DNA of 8,708 bases from an uncultured Collinsella sp. (GTDB lineage: Bacteria; Actinomycetota; Coriobacteriia; Coriobacteriales; Coriobacteriaceae): the NCBI GenBank assembly GCA_934646965.1, contig CAKUEZ010000083.1:1-8708 (forward strand), read 5' to 3'. Under the pieces are notes generated by a model. The model saw only the letters and a list, made by a program, of their open reading frames with translations. It ran no database searches and had not been told where the DNA came from. The position numbers and the translations under genes are program-made. This document shows, piece by piece, positions 1 through 4,640 of this stretch. Every line of letters starts with the position of its first letter. Position 1 is the first letter of the stretch.

Positions 1-200
1 GCGCCTTTAGACGCGAGCCCGGGGCCCGTGGGTTATACCCTAAGAGCAAACCACCCTTTTTAAGGGTGGTTCTGATTGCGGAACTCGCGACCGATGTTGC
101 CCTATACGCCCGCCCAGGTCCTTAGGTAACGTTGCTTGCGAACATTGCTTCGCCGCTCGCTTTTTGGTCTGGAAAACCGGGTGGGCTGATTATTTAGACA
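1..200 (+). ncRNA. Candidate structured RNA of unknown class
   Basis: There is no convincing reading frame here, but nested pairing is dense. CGCGAG at 12-17 can pair with CTCGCG at 84-89. Inside that lie a small GGGT/ACCC hairpin (30-33 with 37-40) and a perfect 10-bp hairpin (49-58 with 62-71, loop TTT). A second domain is closed by 108-115 with 179-186 (8 bp including one G-U), extended past a bulged A by 117-118 with 177-178, and contains a GCGAA/TTCGC hairpin (138-142, 149-153). A strong terminator follows at 204-241, so a + strand transcript ending there is plausible. I looked for conserved motifs of tmRNA, SRP RNA, RNase P RNA, 6S RNA and common riboswitches and recognised none. It could also be the 3' untranslated part of a gene to the left. 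Strand is inferred from the terminator only. Confidence 0.35.
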
Positions 201-203
201 TGG

Positions 204-250
204 CAAGGGGCTCCCTCGTCGAAGAACGGGGGAGCCCCTTGTTGCGTTTT
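204..250 (+). terminator. Strong intrinsic terminator, convergent with manA
   Basis: A 16-bp stem (204-219 with 226-241, one T-G pair, the outer 12 pairs perfect) closes a 6-nt loop. It is followed on the + strand by a T-rich stretch ending in TTTT at 247-250. On the minus strand the hairpin lies just after the manA stop codon, but the following sequence is less T-rich, so it probably ends transcription from the left and may also serve manA. Confidence 0.8.
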
Positions 251-266
251 GGGTTGTTGCTGTGAC

Positions 267-1199
267 TTACAGGTGGCTGATGATCAGCTCCATCTTGCCC
301 TCGAGCTCAATCTTGTCCACGGTGCTCGGTGCTAGCAGGTGGCTGCCCTTGTGGACGGAGTCGCCGCAGACGGTGCCTTCGCCGTCGATGACCGACAGGC
401 ACATGAAGGGCCAGCGCTGTTCCAGGGTCTTGCTGCCGTCGACGCGCACGCGATCGACGGTGTAGCAGGGGTTGGACTCGAGCTCGGTTACGCCATCGAC
501 CTCGGGTGCGGTCACGGTGCCGTCGGTCGGGGCCTGCGCGTTAAAGTTGATGCAGTCCAGGCTCTGCTCGATGTGCAGCGGGCGCAGCTTGCCGTCGGTG
601 CCGGGGCGGTCGTAGTCGTACAGGCGATACGTCACGTCGCTCGACTGCTGCGTCTCCAGAATCAGCGTGCCGGTCTTGATGGCATGTACGGTGCCGGAAT
701 CGATCTGGAAAAAGTCGCCCTTGTGAATCGGCAGTACGTTGAGCATGTCGTTCCAGCGGCCCTCCTCGATCATCTGCGCGGCCTCGGCGCGGTCATGCGC
801 GCGCTGGCCGACGATGATCGTTGCGCCAGGCTCGCAGTCCAGCACGTACCAGCACTCAGTTTTGCCCAGGCTGCCGTTCTCGTGCTCGGCGGCGTACTCG
901 TCGTTGGGGTGAATCTGGATCGAAAGGTCGTCCTTGGCGTCCAGAATCTTAATGAGCAGCGGGAACTCCTTGCCCTCGCAGTTGCCAAAGAGCTCGCGGT
1001 GCTCTGCCCACAGCCACGACAGCGTGTGGCCGGCGTACGGTCCCTCAGCAATCTGGCAATCGCCGTTGGGGTGCGCCGAGATGGCCCAGCACTCACCGAT
1101 GGGGCCCTCGGGAATGTCGTAGCCAAAGACGGTCTCTAGCTGGCGGCCGCCCCAAATCTTCTCGTGGAAGATCGGCGTGAGTTTAATCAAATCGGACAT
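267..1199 (-). CDS. manA: Mannose-6-phosphate isomerase, class I (short bacterial type)
   Basis: Zinc-dependent cytosolic enzyme that interconverts mannose 6-phosphate and fructose 6-phosphate, linking mannose use to glycolysis and supplying mannose 6-phosphate for glycan precursors. The reading frame opens with an ATG at 1205 (312 residues), but AGGGG lies only 1 nt before it and 7 nt before the second ATG at 1199, so I take 1199 (310 residues). Residue numbers here count from 1205. The cupin zinc site is visible: QIHPND with His99, GKTECWY with Glu117, and SGTVHAI with His174. The catalytic-loop motif TYRLYDYDRPG contains Arg194. The length matches the Bacillus-type enzyme of about 315 residues, not the long E. 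coli type. The C-terminal cupin (about 250-310) is complete. It follows the GntR gene on the same strand after a gap of about 70 bp, so co-transcription is likely. Confidence 0.93.
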   Translation of the reverse strand: MSDLIKLTPIFHEKIWGGRQLETVFGYDIPEGPIGECWAISAHPNGDCQIAEGPYAGHTLSWLWAEHRELFGNCEGKEFPLLIKILDAKDDLSIQIHPNDEYAAEHENGSLGKTECWYVLDCEPGATIIVGQRAHDRAEAAQMIEEGRWNDMLNVLPIHKGDFFQIDSGTVHAIKTGTLILETQQSSDVTYRLYDYDRPGTDGKLRPLHIEQSLDCINFNAQAPTDGTVTAPEVDGVTELESNPCYTVDRVRVDGSKTLEQRWPFMCLSVIDGEGTVCGDSVHKGSHLLAPSTVDKIELEGKMELIISHL

Positions 1200-1206
1200 G
1201 TTCATA

Positions 1207-1211
1207 CCCCT
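1207..1211 (-). promoter_or_regulatory. Ribosome binding site deciding the manA start
   Basis: On the minus strand this reads AGGGG. It is 7 nt from the ATG at 1199 and only 1 nt from the ATG at 1205. The spacing favours the inner ATG. Confidence 0.55.
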
Positions 1212-1221
1212 ATCAGGTTGT

Positions 1222-1259
1222 GCGGGCGCCGCGCAAAACGGCTCAAAGCGGGCGCCCGC
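1222..1259 (-). other. Stable hairpin between the GntR gene and manA
   Basis: GCGGGCGCC at 1222-1230 and GGCGCCCGC at 1251-1259 form a perfect 9-bp stem around a 20-nt loop. No T-run follows on either strand, so it is not a classical terminator. In a gntR-manA transcript it would sit about 10 nt upstream of the manA Shine-Dalgarno site, where it could set the relative expression or stability of the two messages. Confidence 0.6.
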
Positions 1260-1271
1260 CGGACTACAAAA

Positions 1272-1991
1272 CTAGGCCAACGTTACGTTGTGAAGCTCAA
1301 AACGGTCGCCAACGTTGCGCGAGATTGAATACTCAAACGCGGTGCCGCTATCTAAAAAGCCAATCTGGTTGAGCTCGAGCAGGGGAGAGCCGGGCTTGGT
1401 ATCCAGGCGCTCAGCCTCTTCCTCGGTTGCCGCCACGGCACGAATGGTGCGGTGGAAGCTCGAGATCTTCAGCCCGCACTGCTCGCGGATGAAGCTATAG
1501 ACCGATCCATACAGATCCTTCTTTTTAAGACCCGGAATCAACTCGAGTGGCATATAGGTGTACTCGATAACGATGGGCTGACCATCGACCTCGCGTACGC
1601 GCACGATGTGATAGGCAAAGTCGTCTTCGGCCATTCCCAGCTGGGTCGCAACCTCTGCCGGCGGATTGACGATCGAGAAATCGTAGACCACCGAGGTCAC
1701 CTTCTCCCTGCGATGCTCGTACGAAAAGCCTTGGGCGCGGTCGTTCTTGCCTTGGAAAAACGCTTGGCCGGGAAGCCCCGCCGTGTCCTTGACGTAGGTG
1801 CCCGATCCACGCCGGCTGGTGATCAAGCCCTCCTCGGTAATCTGCTCAATTGCTCGTTTGACGGTGATTTTGGAAACGCTATAGAGCTCGCAGAACTCGA
1901 CGACGGTAGGCAGCTTGTCGCCTGGTTTCAGAGCGCCGTCCTCGATGCTTCGACGGATGTCTGCGGCTATCGCCTCGTATTTGGGAATCAT
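1272..1991 (-). CDS. GntR-family (HutC/UTRA) transcriptional regulator
   Basis: One-component DNA-binding regulator of 239 residues. Residues 1-68 form the GntR winged helix: a PKYEAIAADIRRSI opening, KPGDKLPT near 22-29, the recognition-helix region VSKITVKRAIEQI (39-51), and the wing GLITSRRGSGTYV (55-67). Residues about 90-235 are a UTRA effector domain, with typical RVREVDGQPIVIEYTYMP and FEYSISRNVGDRFEL segments. UTRA domains usually bind small ligands, often sugar phosphates or amino sugars. AGGAGG lies 4 nt before the ATG, which fixes the start. It is first in an apparent gntR-manA unit and divergent from a ROK sugar kinase, so a sugar-phosphate effector and control of these genes are plausible. 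The ligand and the targets are not shown by the sequence. Confidence 0.93.
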   Translation of the reverse strand: MIPKYEAIAADIRRSIEDGALKPGDKLPTVVEFCELYSVSKITVKRAIEQITEEGLITSRRGSGTYVKDTAGLPGQAFFQGKNDRAQGFSYEHRREKVTSVVYDFSIVNPPAEVATQLGMAEDDFAYHIVRVREVDGQPIVIEYTYMPLELIPGLKKKDLYGSVYSFIREQCGLKISSFHRTIRAVAATEEEAERLDTKPGSPLLELNQIGFLDSGTAFEYSISRNVGDRFELHNVTLA

Positions 1992-2014
1992 GGAACCTCC
2001 TTTCCAGCTCGATT

Positions 2015-2036
2015 GGATATAAAAGAAAGTATAGCC
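2015..2036 (-). promoter_or_regulatory. gntR promoter -10 box with overlapping inverted repeat
   Basis: On the minus strand TATACT (2028-2033) is a good -10 box, about 36 nt before the GntR start codon; no clear -35 box is seen. GGATATA (2015-2021) and TATAGCC (2030-2036) form an inverted repeat with one mismatch and an 8-bp spacer that overlaps the -10 box. That placement suits a repressor operator, possibly for the GntR protein itself. Confidence 0.4.
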
Positions 2037-2234
2037 AGCACCTAAGTATCCCTATTACGTTTTTAAAAGTTCGAGAAAGAGAATAGATAAAAACGCTTTG
2101 CTTTTAAATTAAAGCGCTTCTGGGCGACAACCATTCGAATATTGTCGTAATGAGTAGATTGATCGGTTCAGGGGCGGGGCCGAATCATGTTGCCGAACGG
2201 CGTACCGAATTTCACGTCTCGCGTTTCCCCAGAT

Positions 2235-2275
2235 AAAACCTGCCAAAACAAACCTGTCCCTTTTTGGTAGGTTTT
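2235..2275. repeat. REP-like palindrome upstream of the ROK kinase
   Basis: Positions 2235-2248 pair with 2262-2275 over 14 consecutive pairs (one G-T) around a 13-nt loop. Read on the minus strand, the centre is AGGGACAGGTTTGTTTTGG. This resembles the centre of the element at 3285-3315 (shared pattern GGG, A or T, CAG, A or G, TT, two variable bases, TTT). The T-run at 2271-2276 could let it act as a terminator or attenuator on the + strand, but it lies upstream of the kinase -10 box, so it may instead be an operator or a dispersed repeat. Confidence 0.5.
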
Positions 2276-2289
2276 TGCCTTGGGAGCGG

Positions 2290-2295
2290 TACCAT
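2290..2295 (+). promoter_or_regulatory. Putative -10 box of the ROK kinase gene
   Basis: TACCAT lies 34 nt before the chosen ATG. The same hexamer stands in front of ppaC at 3405-3410. No good -35 box sits 16-18 bp upstream, where the end of the palindrome at 2235-2275 lies. Confidence 0.35.
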
Positions 2296-2329
2296 ACAGG
2301 CAATGTTTAAACGAGAAAGGTGGGCTCCC

Positions 2330-3283
2330 ATGGAACCTAAACAGTACTACATCGGCATCGACGTCGGCGGCACTTCAGTTAAGGAGGGCCTGTTCGACGA
2401 GGACGGTAACCTGCTGGCCAAGGCCAGTGTACCTACGCCTCCCATCGTTGACGCCGCGGGCTTTGCCGCGGTGACCGAGGCTATCGACCAGGTGGTCGCC
2501 AAGGCTCAGATTCCGCGTGCCTTTGTGGCGGGCATTGGTCTGGCCGTTCCGTGCCCCATCCCGGCATCGGGCGATGCCAAGGTCAAGGCCAACATTGCCA
2601 TTAACCTGCCCGAGCTGAGAGTCGCCATTCAGGAGCACTGCCCCGACGCGGTCGTTAAGTACGAGAACGATGCCAACGCCGCTGCCATGGGCGAGGCCTG
2701 GCTCGGCTCTGCCAAGGGCGTGCAGAACGTGGTGATGGTTACGATCGGTACCGGCGTGGGCGGCGGCGTTATCGTCAACGGCGACGTGGTGTCGGGCGTT
2801 GTAGGTGCCGGCGGCGAGATTGGTCACATGTGCCTGAATCCCGATGAGGAGCGCACCTGCGGCTGCGGCGGTCATGGCCACCTGGAGCAGTATTCCAGCG
2901 CCACCGGTGTGGTGAGCAACTATCTGGCCGAGTGCAAGAAGGCAGGCGTCGAGCCCATCGAGCTCACCGGGCCTTCTGACTCCAAGGACGTGTTCCAGGC
3001 CTGCCGCGAGGGCGACAAGCTCGCGCTGGCTGCGGCCGATACCATGGCCGACTATCTCGGTCGCGCCCTGGCGCTCATCGCCAACGTGGTCGACCCCGAG
3101 ATGTTCCTGATCGGCGGCGGCGCCTCCGCCTCGGCCGACGTCTACCTCGACAAGGTTCGCGAGCACTTTAAACGGTACGCGCTCTCCGCCTCGCGCGAGA
3201 CGCCCATCGAGGTCGCCTCGCTCGGCAACGACGCCGGCATCATTGGCGCCGCCTACGTAGCCCTGCGCGCCGCCGGCAAATAA
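2330..3283 (+). CDS. ROK-family sugar kinase (probable glucokinase)
   Basis: ATP-dependent cytosolic hexose kinase of 317 residues from the ATG at 2330. An upstream GTG at 2264 is open in frame, but AGGTGG 6 nt before 2330 and the -10 box at 2290 support the later start. Phosphate-binding motif: IGIDVGGTSVKEGL (8-21). Catalytic Asp114 sits in ENDANAAAMGE. TIGTGVGGGVI lies at 138-148, and the ROK zinc region GGEIGHMCLNP begins at 161. The family's zinc signature normally reads C-x-C-G-x-x-G-C-x-E; here it is CGCGGHGHLE (177-186), so the last cysteine is His184. The motif LIGGGASA (260-267) completes the fold. Glucokinases, mannokinases, fructokinases and amino-sugar kinases share this architecture. 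The neighbouring manA makes glucose or mannose the leading guesses. Confidence 0.9.
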   Translation: MEPKQYYIGIDVGGTSVKEGLFDEDGNLLAKASVPTPPIVDAAGFAAVTEAIDQVVAKAQIPRAFVAGIGLAVPCPIPASGDAKVKANIAINLPELRVAIQEHCPDAVVKYENDANAAAMGEAWLGSAKGVQNVVMVTIGTGVGGGVIVNGDVVSGVVGAGGEIGHMCLNPDEERTCGCGGHGHLEQYSSATGVVSNYLAECKKAGVEPIELTGPSDSKDVFQACREGDKLALAAADTMADYLGRALALIANVVDPEMFLIGGGASASADVYLDKVREHFKRYALSASRETPIEVASLGNDAGIIGAAYVALRAAGK

Positions 3284-3284
3284 C

Positions 3285-3341
3285 TGGTGCAAGGGGGTCA
3301 GATTACTTTGTACCAACATGGTGCAAAGGGGATAGACTTGG
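3285..3341. repeat. REP-like element downstream of the ROK kinase
   Basis: Starting 2 nt after the kinase stop codon, three copies of a 10-bp half-site occur: TGGTGCAAGG (3285-3294), its inverted form CTTTGTACCA (3306-3315), and TGGTGCAAAG (3319-3328). The first two form an imperfect hairpin around GGGGTCAGATTA. The third starts a direct repeat of the first 17 bp or so, ending GATAGACTTGG. The layout resembles REP palindromes associated with RAYT transposases. No transposase gene is present in this window. Confidence 0.5.
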
Positions 3342-3362
3342 CCTCCACGGTTGCCCAAAATA

Positions 3363-3395
3363 TGCCGCGGCCCTTCCGTCTGCGAAGGCTCGGCA
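3363..3395. other. Imperfect hairpin between the ROK kinase and ppaC
   Basis: TGCCG (3363-3367) pairs with CGGCA (3391-3395), and CCTTC (3372-3376) with GAAGG (3384-3388), separated by small internal loops. No T-run follows on the + strand. It may be a 3' end structure for the kinase message, and it overlaps the region where a ppaC -35 box would lie. Confidence 0.4.
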
Positions 3396-3401
3396 TCGGC
3401 G

Positions 3402-3410
3402 TGCTACCAT
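3402..3410 (+). promoter_or_regulatory. Extended -10 promoter of ppaC
   Basis: TGC immediately precedes TACCAT (3405-3410), giving a TGN-TANNNT extended -10 box, 39 nt before the ppaC ATG. No recognisable -35 box is seen. An extended -10 can work without one. Confidence 0.45.
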
Positions 3411-3448
3411 AGCTACGTCCAAGTACACATATCAAGTGGAGGATATCC

Positions 3449-4372
3449 ATGGCAAACGTTCTTGTCTTTGGTCACCAGAACCCCGATAACGACGCCGTCA
3501 TGAGCGCCGTCGTCCTGTCTCAGCTGCTCAACCAGGTTGAGTATGCCGGCAACACCTACGAGGCCTGCGCCCTTGGCCAGCTTCCGGCTGAGTCCGCCAA
3601 GCTGCTCGCCGACGCCGGCATCGCCGAGCCCCGCGTGATCGAGTCCGTCGAGGCCGGTCAGCTCGTCGTCCTCACCGACCACAATGAGTCCGCCCAGTCC
3701 GTCGCCGGCCTTAAGGACGCCACGGTCTTTGGCGTCGTCGACCATCACCGCATCGGCGACTTCGAGACCGCCGGCCCGCTGCACTACATCTGCCTGCCCT
3801 GGGGCTCCAGCTGCGCCATCGTCACCAAGCTCGCCGGCGTGCTCGGCGTTGAGCTTTCCGACGTCCAGGCCAAGCTGCTGCTTTCGGCCATGATGACCGA
3901 CACGCTCATGCTCAAGAGCCCCACCACCACCGATGTCGACCGCGCCGTCGCCGCCAAGCTCGGCGAGCAGGTGGGCGTCGACCCGGTCAAGTTTGGCATG
4001 GAGGTCTTCCTCACCCGTCCGTCCGGCTCCTTCACCGCCGCCGAGATGGTCGGCAACGACATCAAGATGTTCGAGCCTGCCGGCAAGAAGCTGCTCATCG
4101 GTCAGTACGAGACCGTCGACAAGACTCGTGCGCTCGGCATGATCGACGAGATCCGCGAGGCCATGCGCGCCTATGCCGCCGAGAAGGGTGCCGACGGCAT
4201 CGTCTTGTGCATCACCGACATTATGGAGGAGGGCTCGCAGGTCCTGCTCGAGGGCGAGACCGAGGCCGCTCAGAAGGGCCTGGGCATTGCCGACGAGCAC
4301 GACGGCGTTTGGATGCCGGGTGTTCTCTCCCGTAAGAAGCAGGTCGCTGCCCCCATCATGGCCGCCTGCTAG
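3449..4372 (+). CDS. ppaC: Manganese-dependent inorganic pyrophosphatase (family II, DHH/DHHA2)
   Basis: Hydrolyses cytosolic pyrophosphate to two phosphates, pulling biosynthetic reactions forward. The 307-residue length matches family II PPases of about 310. The N-terminal DHH domain shows GHQNPDNDA with metal ligands His9, Asp13 and Asp15, then LTDHNE with Asp77, the DHH triplet at 98-100, and MMTDTLMLKSPTTT with Asp151. The C-terminal DHHA2 domain ends with SRKKQ at 294-298, whose Arg and Lys bind the phosphates. Family members often read NPDTDS where this one has NPDNDA; the metal ligands are intact. GGAGG lies 6 nt before the ATG. It has its own -10 box upstream and a strong terminator downstream, so it is probably a single-gene transcript. 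Confidence 0.96.
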   Translation: MANVLVFGHQNPDNDAVMSAVVLSQLLNQVEYAGNTYEACALGQLPAESAKLLADAGIAEPRVIESVEAGQLVVLTDHNESAQSVAGLKDATVFGVVDHHRIGDFETAGPLHYICLPWGSSCAIVTKLAGVLGVELSDVQAKLLLSAMMTDTLMLKSPTTTDVDRAVAAKLGEQVGVDPVKFGMEVFLTRPSGSFTAAEMVGNDIKMFEPAGKKLLIGQYETVDKTRALGMIDEIREAMRAYAAEKGADGIVLCITDIMEEGSQVLLEGETEAAQKGLGIADEHDGVWMPGVLSRKKQVAAPIMAAC

Positions 4373-4392
4373 GTTCTTTTGACCTAACACCG

Positions 4393-4432
4393 ACGACCGG
4401 ATCGCGGACGCCCCGCGCTCCGGTCGTTTTTT
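4393..4432 (+). terminator. Intrinsic terminator of ppaC
   Basis: A 9-bp stem (4393-4401 with 4419-4427) encloses an inner CGCGG/CCGCG pair (4403-4407 with 4413-4417) and runs into TTTTTT at 4427-4432, 20 nt after the ppaC stop codon. Confidence 0.93.
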
Positions 4433-4640
4433 GTGCACGGGACCGTGTTGCCTATTGGGCAGGCGCGTCCGTGCCGTTGAGCAAATAATGTTCAACCTGT
4501 GGTTCCGCTTTTCGGCCACGCCTGCGTACTTGTCGTGCAGGGTAGGCTAGATGCAAGCGTAATACGTTAGAGCGCGGCGCCGCCACTTGGGCGGGCCGTG
4601 CTTTTTTAAGACGGGAGCCTTCCCGTGAAAGGAGCCGCCC
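4433..4640 (+). promoter_or_regulatory. Structured leader region of nhaA
   Basis: These 208 nt between the ppaC terminator and nhaA can fold into several local hairpins: CACGG/CCGTG near 4436-4447, GTTGA/TCAAC near 4476-4495, GTGG/CCAC with inner CCG/CGG around 4498-4519, and CCTGC/GCAGG near 4521-4541. A terminator-like hairpin follows at 4575-4607, and a 6-bp hairpin (4611-4616 with 4621-4626) ends just before the AAAGGAG ribosome binding site. TAGGCT at 4543-4548 could be a -10 box, in which case the leader is only about 85 nt. A 20-codon frame at 4488-4550 has only a weak ribosome binding site. No known riboswitch was recognised. Confidence 0.35.
4575..4607 (+). terminator. Terminator-like hairpin directly upstream of nhaA
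   Basis: CGGC (4575-4578) and CCGCC (4580-4584), separated by one bulged G, pair with GGCGG (4590-4594) and GCCG (4595-4598) around a 5-nt loop. TTTTTT follows at 4602-4607. The T-run ends 33 nt before the nhaA ATG. ppaC already has a complete terminator, so this one looks like an attenuator in the nhaA leader or the end of an unseen short transcript. Confidence 0.6.

Larger units (their letters stand above)
1992..2329. other. Divergent intergenic region, GntR gene / ROK kinase
   Basis: This 338-bp gap holds no convincing gene. The part next to the GntR gene (about 2010-2120) is AT-rich against a G+C-rich background and carries the gntR -10 box, an imperfect inverted repeat, and two similar motifs, AAACGCTTT (2091-2099) and AAAGCGCTT (2111-2119), resembling LacI-family operator cores. 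The centre (2180-2210) has three CCGAAT/CCGAAC copies spaced 12-13 bp. The part next to the kinase has a 14-bp palindrome (2235-2275) and the kinase -10 box. A 64-codon minus-strand frame at 2109-2303 lacks a credible ribosome binding site and spans the palindrome, so I treat it as chance. Confidence 0.6.

Noticed and set aside
55..90. AGGGTGG followed by GCGG, reminiscent of a T-box antiterminator
   Set aside because: The AGGGTGG is the arm of a perfect local hairpin, the canonical continuation is missing, and no + strand gene follows.
339..1139. 266-codon + strand frame opposite manA
   Set aside because: Shadow of manA with low-complexity Ala/Val/Gly/Leu composition.
2109..2303. 64-codon minus-strand frame between the GntR and ROK genes
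   Set aside because: It covers a palindrome and the kinase promoter, and lacks a ribosome binding site.
2375..3358. 327-codon minus-strand frame opposite the ROK kinase
   Set aside because: Antisense shadow of a clear kinase gene, with no ribosome binding site or domain signature.
3413..4519. 368-codon minus-strand frame opposite ppaC
   Set aside because: It is antisense to an intact pyrophosphatase, runs through the ppaC terminator, and its composition (Gly, Asp, Val, Leu, His) is typical of a shadow frame.
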